From Paraburkholderia aromaticivorans (lineage in GTDB: Bacteria > Pseudomonadota > Gammaproteobacteria > Burkholderiales > Burkholderiaceae), in NCBI RefSeq assembly GCF_002278075.1, contig NZ_CP022989.1, positions 3,968,001 to 4,032,000 of the forward strand: a DNA stretch of 64,000 bases. The letters run 5' to 3'. Each line of letters opens with the position of its first letter. Position 1 is the stretch's first letter. The translations under genes were made by a program, and so were the position numbers. This document shows positions 54,876 to 63,417 of this stretch, in pieces. The notes under the pieces are model-generated. The model saw nothing but the letters and a program-made list of their open reading frames with translations. It searched no databases and had not been told where the DNA came from.

Positions 54876-55467
54876 CGACAACCCCTTGGTGAAGATGAAA
54901 CGTAAAACCTGTGCAGACGCGTGGCACGCGTCGTATCGTATGGCGCCCGAAAGCCGCGGCGGGTGTCTCCAACCCTCGGTGACCTGATCGCTCTGCCGCA
55001 CTGCACCATGCGCGATCGCTCACCGACATGGAACAAAGATAAATGCCGCAACTTACCTGCTACTTACGCGCGGCGGTATGGTCGGCAAAGACATGTCCTG
55101 CCGCTTCTGATCTGCAATGTTAACCGATGCCATCCAGCTATGTCATGGCTGCATGGCAAAAGACACCGGCCCCGACGTCGCCATTGCCGATAGATACCCA
55201 GGGTTATTCCTGGGGAGATTCCGGGTTCGTGCGGTGAATGACGAGCGGCGTACTGCAGACCGAAGGCGTGAGACGGCGCGGCCCCTTTGCAATCCGGTGG
55301 ACTCCACGAGGACGAGGGGACGAGGCCACCTCGGCGTATGCGGAGTGCCATGGCCGCAATCCCATAACCGCGCACCGCCATGCGGACGCATACTCGAACA
55401 CGTCGGCCCGAGAATTTGCATTTAACTTAGGATTGGAAAGTAACTTTCAAGCCTGACTCCTCATGCC
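54876..55467. other. Intergenic region between acs and the T3SS-linked locus
   Basis: Almost 600 bases. The acs promoter (minus strand) should be near 54880-55050. A small hairpin CCCAGG-GTTATT-CCTGGG lies at 55197-55214. Several short reading frames occur but none has a Shine-Dalgarno or recognisable product. The composition changes here, marking the edge of the T3SS-associated segment. Confidence 0.3.
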
Positions 55468-58134
55468 TCAAATCGCGTATCGGTTGCGATCGGCCAGATA
55501 GATGGTGCCTGTTTGATCACCGCGATACGCTTGAAGATCGAACTTGACCCGCTGTTTATCGGGGTCCAGCATGTTATCCACGACGACGAGGTTTTTCTTT
55601 CCGTGACCGGTCGTGACACCTTCGTTCAGCATGGCAAGGCGGAAGATTCCGTCCCTCTCTTTGCCGAAGAACTGATAGCTCACCACGCCGGATTCTCTCG
55701 AATAGGTCATCGCAATCGATCGGTCGAATAGCCGCATGGGTTGCCCCGTGGATGGCCAACCGAACACCTGTGGCGCATGTGACACCATCGTGACGGAATC
55801 CGCGCCCGCTTCCTGAGCGATCGCCTTCAGGTAAGGGGTCGCGGACGTGGCGAGACGCTTGCCGCGTTGTTGCATCGCTTGCCCGTAGTAGTCGAGCACG
55901 GCCGGATCGCCTCGCGTTCCAGAACCGATGTCGCCCATCGGTGCCGCGCCGGGCTTGTTGCCTTGCGATAACTCGAAGCGCTCGATGGCGGGTCGCATGG
56001 CGGGCGTATAAAACGAAGAAAACCAGTTCACCACCGGTGTCGCATTCAATACGGCCTTCTGATACTCGGTATGCAGTGCGCCGGCCTCCGCATCGAGCCC
56101 CTGCGCGCGCAGATCGTCGACCGACTTCCTAAGCGCCTCCGCGTGATAGATCTCGGCGAAATTCGGCAATAGCAACGGCGCGAGCGCCGCCGGCGGAAAA
56201 GCAAAAGATGCGGCCGTCGCGACGAGCCCGCCTATGAGTTGCACGGAGTCGTTGCCGACGTTCCATTTTGCCTGCTCATTTCCGGGGTTGCGGATCAGTT
56301 CCTTGATGTCGGAAGACAATTGTCCGACAGACGGTGCCAACCCGACCGCCGTGCCGAGCAGGGACAGTGCTTTCGACGACAGGGTCAGCAGCTTGCTGCC
56401 ATCGATGTTGGCCACGGCGACGGCGTCGCCGGTGGTACTGAATGAATCAGCGACCAGCGACATCCGGTTCGCCGTGTTCGAGTCGTTCTTCACGTTCGCC
56501 GAACTCGACGCCAGTGCGAGCAGGTCGATCGGCAGCCAGTGGCCGTTGGCTTTTACGCTGTCCGGCAGCACTTTTTGTGTGGTTTCAGGAGGGTTGAAGC
56601 TTGTGGTCACGACCTCGGCCTGGACACTTCGCGATCGGCTTGGCGGTGCCGCCTGACTGTCCTGATCGCGCTGGATCACCGCCGTTTGACTGCCGTGATG
56701 ATCCGTTATTGGCGGCGACTTTTGCGTGGCGCGTTGTCGGGTTTCGACATTCGCTTGAGATTCGCGATCGGTTTGCGGCCACCCGGCTTGAGAACCGGCA
56801 TCGTGCCCATGTATTCGTTGCCGGGCATCCGGCTGCGTTGGTTGCCCAGTGCCGGGCGCCGCGCCCGGGTTGCGCGACACTGAACGGTCCGGGTTCGGCG
56901 GCACGGCTTGTACGTCGGCGTCGCGCTTCACGGTCGCTGTCTGAGTGGCTGCCGTGGACGTGAACGGCGCAGCCTGAACCGCTGTACCGATCCTGCGCCG
57001 GTCGGCAGTCTGCACGGAGCGGTCATGCCGATAGTGACTCGTTTGCGTTTCGCTGTGGTCCGTGCGCGCGATTGCCTGAACAGACTCGTCCACTTGACCC
57101 GCCGGGCCCGCGTACACATTCTGATGCTTCACATGGACACGATTCTGAGTGCCGGCATCGGCGAGCTGCGGCGTCGCCTGGCTGCCGTTATCCGTTGTTC
57201 CCGGCGAATCAGTCTGAACCTCGGCGTCACGCGCGTCTCGCCGGGTCTGAGTGGCTTCATGGACACGTTGCTTATCCGTTTGAGTACCGGCGTCATTGCT
57301 CGCCGGCCGATTCCCGGCCTCCTTCTTATCTTCGCCGTCCGCGCGGGCCTGCCGTTCTTCCGCCTGATTCGAATCTGTCTGGCTGAAGCGGCCCTGCGTG
57401 AAAACTGGCGTTTGCGTCGTCCTGCTGATGCGGGAACCATCCGTTTGAGTCCGTCTATCACGACTCGTTGCCGGTGAATGGGTCTGCGTGCCGTGCGACT
57501 GATGCAGTGGACCCATCGTTTGCGTAACCCGATCCCCTGTTCGGGGTGCGGCCGTTTGAGATTGCGTCGATGTCGAAGATGCGCGGAAGCGGACCAGCAT
57601 GATCTCCTCGTGCGGATCGCGTTCAGGGAGAAGCGAGAACGCTCCCTGTCTCAACGGACCAGACAGATAATTGCGCGCAGTTGCCCGCTTATCCTCGACC
57701 TTCGAGAAATCGACCGCGTAGCCGATCGCATTGCCCAGCGCCTTGCCTGCCTGCAACGCGGCCAGCGTTGGCTTCTGGCTATCGTATGGATCCAGTGTCT
57801 TGCCCAACGAACTGAAGAACCTGCCGAGATTCGAGGCCATGCCATTCGCGGCATGCCCCATACGGTTTGCCGCGATCAGGCGCGATGAAAAGGAGCTGCT
57901 TCCGGGCAACGGCGGCCGGTCCTGCCACGTGTTCCAGGTAGACAGCAGAAGGCCGGTCTTGAAGTTCAGACTGTTGGAGAACGGCGTGGATACGGAAGGG
58001 GAAACCGGGTCGCGCGACGGGATGATCGGGGACCGTGGCTCTGCGCTTTGCGCGGCGGTCTCGTCAGGTTGACGCAGATCATTACCTGCGTTTGCGCTAT
58101 CGCGTGCAGCCATGCCCGAAATGGAAGCAGTCAT
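55468..58134 (-). CDS. Putative T3SS-secreted protein with 11-residue QT repeat array
   Basis: An 888-residue protein I do not recognise. Residues 1-55 are Ser/Thr/Pro-rich without a Sec signal, as in T3SS substrates. About 60-180 is a Gly/Ala/Leu helical region. Residues 190-506 contain about 23 units centred on [TSV]Q[TA], with glutamines mostly 11 (10-13) residues apart; eight are TQT. This array is hydrophilic and rich in Arg, Asp, Ser and Thr, so it is probably disordered. The C-terminal 350 residues form a separate domain with hydrophobic stretches (LLTLSSKALSLLGTAVGLAP; LIGGLVATAASFAFPPAALA). GAGG is spaced six bases before the ATG at 58134. It neighbours sctN/sctV genes and a DUF1521 gene, so secretion by that system is the likeliest role. 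Confidence 0.75.
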   Translation of the reverse strand: MTASISGMAARDSANAGNDLRQPDETAAQSAEPRSPIIPSRDPVSPSVSTPFSNSLNFKTGLLLSTWNTWQDRPPLPGSSSFSSRLIAANRMGHAANGMASNLGRFFSSLGKTLDPYDSQKPTLAALQAGKALGNAIGYAVDFSKVEDKRATARNYLSGPLRQGAFSLLPERDPHEEIMLVRFRASSTSTQSQTAAPRTGDRVTQTMGPLHQSHGTQTHSPATSRDRRTQTDGSRISRTTQTPVFTQGRFSQTDSNQAEERQARADGEDKKEAGNRPASNDAGTQTDKQRVHEATQTRRDARDAEVQTDSPGTTDNGSQATPQLADAGTQNRVHVKHQNVYAGPAGQVDESVQAIARTDHSETQTSHYRHDRSVQTADRRRIGTAVQAAPFTSTAATQTATVKRDADVQAVPPNPDRSVSRNPGAAPGTGQPTQPDARQRIHGHDAGSQAGWPQTDRESQANVETRQRATQKSPPITDHHGSQTAVIQRDQDSQAAPPSRSRSVQAEVVTTSFNPPETTQKVLPDSVKANGHWLPIDLLALASSSANVKNDSNTANRMSLVADSFSTTGDAVAVANIDGSKLLTLSSKALSLLGTAVGLAPSVGQLSSDIKELIRNPGNEQAKWNVGNDSVQLIGGLVATAASFAFPPAALAPLLLPNFAEIYHAEALRKSVDDLRAQGLDAEAGALHTEYQKAVLNATPVVNWFSSFYTPAMRPAIERFELSQGNKPGAAPMGDIGSGTRGDPAVLDYYGQAMQQRGKRLATSATPYLKAIAQEAGADSVTMVSHAPQVFGWPSTGQPMRLFDRSIAMTYSRESGVVSYQFFGKERDGIFRLAMLNEGVTTGHGKKNLVVVDNMLDPDKQRVKFDLQAYRGDQTGTIYLADRNRYAI
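56617..57561 (-). repeat. Coding region for the QT-repeat array
   Basis: This segment encodes the 11-residue-periodic [TSV]Q[TA] units. The repeats are seen at protein level only; the DNA units have diverged, which points to old duplication kept by selection on the protein motif. Confidence 0.75.
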
Positions 58135-58500
58135 GTTTGGCCTCTGTAGGAGCGAGACGAGCAATCATTAAGACACGGCCCGTCGCGGCGATGTGGTATC
58201 GCTGCACCTCATCGAATCAAGCCCGTTCGATCCGGATGCAAGTGCAACGCCAAATCAACGTGTGGCACGCCACCGGCTCGTGCAGTCGTGATTACGTGGC
58301 GTGTCCTGTCGTCGCCGTGGACGTCTACGCCAGGTAATCCGTGTTGAAATGCGCGAGCACCGCCCCACTCCACGATCGCCTGTATCGATTCAGGCGTCGT
58401 GAACGTCACCCCGAGCAGGAGAAACCCCGGAACAAATCACAAATCATTAATCAAACTATAAATAAGTATGCCGAACGACATTTCAATCTCTCTACCATGT
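58135..58500. other. Divergent promoter region between two putative effector genes
   Basis: The spacer between the QT-repeat gene (minus) and the DUF1521 gene (plus) becomes AT-rich near 58435-58480. I looked for a plant-pathogen-type TTCG-N16-TTCG hrpII box and found none. A promoter for the plus-strand gene probably lies in the AT-rich part. Confidence 0.3.
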
Positions 58501-58506
58501 CACTCA

Positions 58507-58568
58507 CGGAACCAATCTTTTGCCGTCGGCTACGTGGTTCCGCCTGCTTAGTCCAGCCGACTTTTTTT
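58507..58568 (+). promoter_or_regulatory. Attenuator-like leader of the DUF1521 gene
   Basis: Stem A is CGGAACCA (58507-58514) with TGGTTCCG (58535-58542). Stem B is GTCGGCT (58525-58531) with AGCCGAC (58555-58561) followed by seven T (58562-58568), an intrinsic-terminator form. The arms interleave, so A and B compete or form a pseudoknot. The T-run ends 17 bases before the start codon at 58586, and no plus-strand gene lies upstream that would need a terminator. Confidence 0.5.
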
Positions 58569-58585
58569 ACTTCAGGAAAATCGAC

Positions 58586-59407
58586 ATGCTCCCAGCGATC
58601 CAGAACAATTACACCGCCTTCCAGCGCCAGATCAACATGAACAGTTATTCGTCCGGTGCAGCGTGGAAGCCGCACTCGCCCGCCTTCGAGCGCGGCACTC
58701 ACAAACCGTGGGAGCAAGCCTCCAATATGTCGCGCGGCTACTACGAGAAGACGTCGTTCCAGATGGCCACGCACAACTCGCCGCATGGCTCGAGCAGCCA
58801 ATATGTCGCGCAAACGAAGATGGTCAAGTGGGACAATGCGCCGGCCCACGGCAACTTCAGCTCAAACCCGAACGGCCGCAGGCTCGCATCGGACGACAAA
58901 TGCCACGCAGGTTCAGTAAGCCGCAACTCGCCGGTCACCATCAGCGGCTTCACTGACAACCAGGGCACCATCAGTGCCGGCGATTTCTACATCCGCATCA
59001 GGAAGGCCGATTCGTCTGTTACCCTAATGAACAAGCAAACCGGCGTAACGAATGTAATTAAGGGCGATCCGCATTACGGCGATAAAATCACTTTCGACGG
59101 CTCGATCGACTTCCAGATTCCGGGCGGCCACCTCACGGTCGACACGGGGCCGGCCACGAAGGGAGCGGCCGCCCCCTACGCAACACAGGCAACCCTCCAA
59201 TTCAACGGCAAGACGTATCAGATCCAAGGTATCAGCCAGGAGGACAAAGCCCCGCTCACGGTGAATCAGACCTCCAATGCCCGTCCGCCGCACGGCATGA
59301 GGCTCGTGGCCACGAACGACAGCAATGGCTTTATCAACCCGCAAACGGGCAAGGCACCGACGCAGAGCGACTTCGACCAGTACAAGAAGTCGAACCATCT
59401 TCGATAA
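58586..59407 (+). CDS. DUF1521 (NopE1-like) self-cleaving protein, putative T3SS effector
   Basis: A 273-residue protein without a Sec signal. The N-terminal 110 residues are Asn/Ser/Gly-rich. From about 110 it resembles the DUF1521 metal-ion-inducible autocleavage (MIIA) domain: ISAGDFYIRIRKADSSVTLMN, then GDPH at 160-163, ITFDGSIDFQIPGG, LTVDTGPA and LQFNGKTYQIQGI. In NopE1 of Bradyrhizobium, calcium triggers cleavage between D and P of GD-PH; here that would fall after Asp161. AGGAAAA precedes the ATG at 58586. It converges with the end of the sct operon. The family call rests on motif memory and needs a profile search. Confidence 0.72.
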   Translation: MLPAIQNNYTAFQRQINMNSYSSGAAWKPHSPAFERGTHKPWEQASNMSRGYYEKTSFQMATHNSPHGSSSQYVAQTKMVKWDNAPAHGNFSSNPNGRRLASDDKCHAGSVSRNSPVTISGFTDNQGTISAGDFYIRIRKADSSVTLMNKQTGVTNVIKGDPHYGDKITFDGSIDFQIPGGHLTVDTGPATKGAAAPYATQATLQFNGKTYQIQGISQEDKAPLTVNQTSNARPPHGMRLVATNDSNGFINPQTGKAPTQSDFDQYKKSNHLR

Positions 59408-59417
59408 AACTGGGCCG

Positions 59418-59439
59418 CCCGGGCGATAGTCATCGCCCG
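59418..59439 (+). terminator. Hairpin after the DUF1521 gene
   Basis: Stem CCGGGCGAT / ATCGCCCGG with loop AGTC, 11 bases after the stop codon. No strong T-run, so a weak or Rho-aided terminator. Confidence 0.5.
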
Positions 59440-59508
59440 GTAAGCGGAGCCCGATATCCGGCGGCCGCTCGGCAGCGGACCCTCAAGCCGGCGAGGTTCA
59501 TGCGATGT

Positions 59509-59540
59509 AAAAAAGCCGGACGTCCAGGGCCGTCCGGCTT
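59509..59540 (-). terminator. Intrinsic terminator of the sct operon
   Basis: Stem AAGCCGGACG / CGTCCGGCTT, loop of eight bases, followed on the minus strand by six T in a row. It lies about 50 bases after the sctO-like stop and marks the end of the sctU-V-N-O transcript. Confidence 0.85.
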
Positions 59541-59587
59541 CATTGCGTCCAATCATCCGCAGAATCGTCCAGGCTATGGCCTGGCTG

Positions 59588-60007
59588 CTATCCCGTCTCA
59601 CGCATTCGCACCAGACATTCGCGAGCACGTGCGCTGGCATCTTCCTGCCGGATCGTCTCGCGCCGCCAGGACGCCAGCGCTCGCACCGCCGTTTCGCGCG
59701 CCTCGGCATGCACCTTCTGCGCTTCGACCAGATGAGCACGCAGCATCGGCGCGAGCGCGTCGTGCGCGCGCAACGTCGCATGCCACTGCCGGCTAGCGCG
59801 CGGGTCGCGTCGGCAAGATGCAAGCACTCGCCGCCGCTCTTCGGCGTGGCGTTCCAGCGCGGCGATCCTCCCAGCCACCCCATCTGCCGCCAGACGCTCG
59901 TCGCGACGCGCATCCACCACCTCGCGCAGCCGGCGCTGCACCCGCAAGCGCCGCACTCGCGCGAGCACGCGCCAGAATTCCGCCAAGCTCGCGACGCTCT
60001 GCGTCAT
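59588..60007 (-). CDS. sctO: T3SS stalk protein, SctO/HrpB7-like
   Basis: A 139-residue Arg/Ala-rich helical protein predicted to be almost entirely coiled coil (VLARVRRLRVQRRLREVVDARRDERLAA; then RETAVRALASWRRETIRQEDASARARE). Size, charge and position directly after the ATPase gene fit the SctO family (YscO/HrpB7/FliJ-like stalk), which sits in the centre of the ATPase ring and contacts the export gate. Its ATG overlaps the sctN stop (ATGA). Sequence similarity in this family is low, so the call rests mainly on context. Confidence 0.75.
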   Translation of the reverse strand: MTQSVASLAEFWRVLARVRRLRVQRRLREVVDARRDERLAADGVAGRIAALERHAEERRRVLASCRRDPRASRQWHATLRAHDALAPMLRAHLVEAQKVHAEARETAVRALASWRRETIRQEDASARARECLVRMRETG

Positions 60008-61326
60008 GCCGGATGAGCGCCGTCACACAACGCATGCAACTGCCTGCGCGTGTCGTCCCAGCCGCAGCGCGTGTCGTACCGCTGGCGCAAGAAGCTCACG
60101 ATCGCCGCGCGCCGGTCGATGGCCTGGTCCGTGTCCGCGTCGTTGCCGCGCTGGTATTCACCGATCTGCAGCAACAGTTCGACCTCCTCGTAGCGCGAGA
60201 GCCAGTCGCGCACGCGGTTCGCATCCGCCTGATGCACGGCCGCAGAGACGCGCGTCATCAACCGGCTTCGGCTGCGCAGGATGTCGATGGCGGGATAGTG
60301 TCCCGCCGCGCCCAGTTTCGACGAAAGCTGGATATGCCCGTCGAGCAGCGAGCGCGCCTCCTCGGCAACCGGATCGGAGAGATCGGCTTCGTCGGCGAGC
60401 ACGGTGTAGAACGCGGTGATGCTGCCCCGCGCTGTCACGCCGGCCGCTTCGATCAGGCGCGGCAACTGCGCAAACACGCTGGGTGGGAAGCCGCCTCGCA
60501 GCGGCGGCTCGCCGACCGCCAGCCCGAGCTCGCGCAACGCGCGCGCATAGCGGGTGAGCGAGTCGAACAGCAACAGGACGTTGCGTCCGCTCGCGCGCAG
60601 TCCTACCGCAACCTGCGAGGCGAGCTCCGCCGCCTTGATCCGCTCCGCTGCGGGACGGTCGGATGTCGCGGCGATCACGATCGTCGAGGCACGCCGTCGT
60701 TCCAGGTGATCGTGAATGAATTCGGCCACCTCGCGGCCGCGTTCGCCGATCAAGGCGACCACGATCGCATCGGTCGACGCGCCGTTCGCGATCATGCCCA
60801 TGATCGTGCTCTTACCGCCGCCGGCGGGCGCGAAAATGCCGGTGCGCTGGCCCACGCCGCAAGTTAGCAGGCCATCGATCGCGCGCACGCCGGTGGCAAA
60901 CGGCGTCGCGATGACCGGGCGCTCGAGCGGATTGAGCGTCGCCCCCGCCTCGGCTTGTGCCGCCGCGCTCGCGAGCGGCCGTGGCGCAGGACCGCCGTCG
61001 AGCGGATTGCCGAGACCGTCGACCACGCGGCCGAGCAGCTCCGCCGCGTCGAACGTCCCCCAGGCCGAGCCGCAGCCTTGCACTTCGGTGATGTCCGAGA
61101 GGCCGTTCAGGCCGGCAAGCGGCATGACCAGCGCGCCATCGTGCGCAAATCCGACCACTTCTCCGTATTGCGCCTCGAGCGTATCCGGCCGCACGAGGCG
61201 CACCTTCTCGCCGATCCGCAACGACACGCCCACCACCCGGGCGATCACGCCGCGCGCTTCGATTACCCGGCCGCGCAACGTCGGTGCTGAGAGAAACACC
61301 GGCACGGTTTTTCCCATCGAGGACAT
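60004..61326 (-). CDS. sctN: Type III secretion ATPase SctN
   Basis: A 440-residue F1-like ATPase that unfolds and feeds substrates to the injectisome. It has RTGIFAPAGGGKSTIMGMIA (Walker A), VALIGERGREVAEFIHDHL, LLLFDSLTRYARALRELGLAVGEPP (Walker B plus T3SS-type signature) and PVAEEARSLLDGHIQLSSKLG. The ATG at 61326 has an ideal AAGGAG six bases upstream; an in-frame ATG at 61341 overlaps the sctV stop and is the alternative. Similarity is to T3SS rather than flagellar ATPases, given the genes around it. Confidence 0.95.
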   Translation of the reverse strand: MSSMGKTVPVFLSAPTLRGRVIEARGVIARVVGVSLRIGEKVRLVRPDTLEAQYGEVVGFAHDGALVMPLAGLNGLSDITEVQGCGSAWGTFDAAELLGRVVDGLGNPLDGGPAPRPLASAAAQAEAGATLNPLERPVIATPFATGVRAIDGLLTCGVGQRTGIFAPAGGGKSTIMGMIANGASTDAIVVALIGERGREVAEFIHDHLERRRASTIVIAATSDRPAAERIKAAELASQVAVGLRASGRNVLLLFDSLTRYARALRELGLAVGEPPLRGGFPPSVFAQLPRLIEAAGVTARGSITAFYTVLADEADLSDPVAEEARSLLDGHIQLSSKLGAAGHYPAIDILRSRSRLMTRVSAAVHQADANRVRDWLSRYEEVELLLQIGEYQRGNDADTDQAIDRRAAIVSFLRQRYDTRCGWDDTRRQLHALCDGAHPA

Positions 61327-61337
61327 CGTGTTCTCCT

Positions 61338-63416
61338 TCATGCCTCGCCCAGCGTCGCGACAGCCTGGACGCGGTAGACGTCGAGCGGAATCTCTTCGAT
61401 GGCCAGAACGTCGACGCGCCGCCCGAAGTCGTGCAACAGCCGCGCCAGGTGCGGACGCAAAACCGCATTCGTCACGATCAGCGCAACTCCGTTCATGTCC
61501 GCGGCGAAAACCCGTTGCGCCCGCTCCAGTTCCTCCACCGAAAGCACGCATTGCGGTTCACCGTCGACACCGCTTCTGATCTGCGCTTCGAGCTCGGCTT
61601 CCCATGACGGCTCCAGCACCGCCGCGAAGATCGTCCACGACTCCAGATCGGCATGCCCGCGCGCGATCTGCGGCCCCAACTGGATGCGCGCCTGCCGCAC
61701 CATCCGGTCGGTCGTGCGCTCGGCCGCCGGCACGCGGACGACGGCTTCGAGAATCGCGCGCAGATTGCGGATCGGCACGCGCTGCTCCAGCAATTGCCGC
61801 AGCACGCTGGCGAGTTGAACCGTGCTCACGGCCTGCGCCGCCTGACCGACCAGCTCGCGAAATTCGATCGAGAGCTGATCGAGCAGAAAGCGCGTCTCCT
61901 GCGTGCCGATAAAATCAGCCGCCGAGCGCTCGCACACTTCCGCGAGGTGATCGCATAGCGCCTCGTCGACGCTCGCCTTGTGGATCTCCGGATCGTCGAG
62001 CGAGGCCGCCGTCGCGCTCGGTACCCAGACCGATTTCGCGGCACGCGGCCGGTAGCCCGCCACGCCGTCGAAAACGATGCGGCTCTCGTCGCCGCTCACC
62101 AGCGTGTGTGCGCCAACCAGCGTGCCGCTCGCGAACGGCACGTCTTCGATATCGACCACGTAGCGCTCGGGCGCGAGCCGCGAATCGCGCAACAGCGCGA
62201 GACCCGGAAACGGCACGCCCAGCTCCACCATCAGCTTGCGGCGCAATTGACCGAGCTGGCGGTTCAACGCCTCGGGCCGCAGTGCGTCGAACGCCTCGAG
62301 ACCGAGCCGTAAGCGCAACGCCGCACTCGTGCCCAACTCGACGTCGTCGAGAATACGCGGTACGTAATTGCCGCCGTCGCGCGTCATCCCAGGCATTAGC
62401 GCGCGCTGCGAGTTGGTCGCGAGCGCGGCGTTGCGCATCAGCGTCAGCGCGAGCGCGAGCAGCAGGCCGCCGGCCACGAGGAACTGGACATGCGGGAAAC
62501 CGGGAATCGCACCAAGCGACAGACACGCCACGCCGGCCATGACGATCGCTTTCGGATGCGCCGCCAGTTGCCGGTAGATGTCGCTGCCGAGATGGGCGTC
62601 CTTGCCGTCGGCGGCGCTCACGCGGGTGACCAGAATGCCCGCGGCCACCGAGACGATCAGTGACGGAATCTGCGACACGAGGCCGTCGCCGACAGTCAGG
62701 ATCGTGTACGTGTGCAGCGCGTCGCCGAACGACATGCCGCGTTGCGCGATCCCGACCGCCAGTCCGCCCACGATATTCACCAGCGCGACGACGAGGCCGG
62801 CCACCGCATCGCCCTTGACGAATTTCATCGCGCCGTCGAGCGAGCCGTAGAAATAGGTTTCGCGTTCGAGCGCCGCGCGCAGACGGCTCGCCTGGGCGGC
62901 CGTGATCACACCGTTGCGCATGTCGGCATCGATACTCATCTGCCGCCCTGGAATGCCGTCGAGCGTGAAGCGCGCCGCCACTTCCGCGACGCGGTCCGCG
63001 CCTTTCGCCACGACAATGAACTGGATTGCCGCGAGCACCACGAAGACCACCAGGCCGACCGCCACGTTGCCGCCCACCACCATTTCGCCGAATGCGCCGA
63101 TGATCTGACCGGCGTGCGCATGAAGCAGGATCATTTTGGTCGAGGCGATTGCCAGCGCGAGGCGCAGCAACGTAGTGATCAGCAGCAGCGACGGAAAGCT
63201 CGCGAGATCCGCGGCTTTGGACACATACAGCGTGGTGGTCAGCATCGTCAGGCCCGCGGCGAAGCTCACGCAGATGAACAGATCGAGCACGAACGGCGGC
63301 ACCGGCACGATCAGCAGTGCAAGTACCGTCAGCATGCCGATGCCGACGGCGAGGTCCGCATGACGTGCAAAAAAGGCCGACAGATCGTAGCGGCTGAGAA
63401 TGGAACGGTTCGACAT
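61338..63416 (-). CDS. sctV: Type III secretion export gate protein SctV
   Basis: A 692-residue FHIPEP/LcrV-type export gate component. The N-terminal half has about eight membrane segments; the FHIPEP signature appears as RVAEVAARFTLDGIPGRQMSIDADMRNG. The C-terminal cytoplasmic half (about 350 onward) forms the nonameric ring that binds chaperone-substrate complexes. It starts at the ATG at 63416, two bases after the sctU stop. It lies between sctU and sctN in one operon. Confidence 0.95.
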   Translation of the reverse strand: MSNRSILSRYDLSAFFARHADLAVGIGMLTVLALLIVPVPPFVLDLFICVSFAAGLTMLTTTLYVSKAADLASFPSLLLITTLLRLALAIASTKMILLHAHAGQIIGAFGEMVVGGNVAVGLVVFVVLAAIQFIVVAKGADRVAEVAARFTLDGIPGRQMSIDADMRNGVITAAQASRLRAALERETYFYGSLDGAMKFVKGDAVAGLVVALVNIVGGLAVGIAQRGMSFGDALHTYTILTVGDGLVSQIPSLIVSVAAGILVTRVSAADGKDAHLGSDIYRQLAAHPKAIVMAGVACLSLGAIPGFPHVQFLVAGGLLLALALTLMRNAALATNSQRALMPGMTRDGGNYVPRILDDVELGTSAALRLRLGLEAFDALRPEALNRQLGQLRRKLMVELGVPFPGLALLRDSRLAPERYVVDIEDVPFASGTLVGAHTLVSGDESRIVFDGVAGYRPRAAKSVWVPSATAASLDDPEIHKASVDEALCDHLAEVCERSAADFIGTQETRFLLDQLSIEFRELVGQAAQAVSTVQLASVLRQLLEQRVPIRNLRAILEAVVRVPAAERTTDRMVRQARIQLGPQIARGHADLESWTIFAAVLEPSWEAELEAQIRSGVDGEPQCVLSVEELERAQRVFAADMNGVALIVTNAVLRPHLARLLHDFGRRVDVLAIEEIPLDVYRVQAVATLGEA

Positions 63417-63417
63417 G

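Noticed and set aside
55117..55425. Short frames on both strands between acs and the QT-repeat gene
   Set aside because: No start signals or family resemblance; probably chance frames in GC-rich DNA.
58135..58585. hrpII box (TTCG-N16-TTCG) or PIP box upstream of the effector genes
   Set aside because: Searched by eye on both strands; no pair with the right spacing was found, so regulation by an HrpB/HrpX-type protein is not supported.
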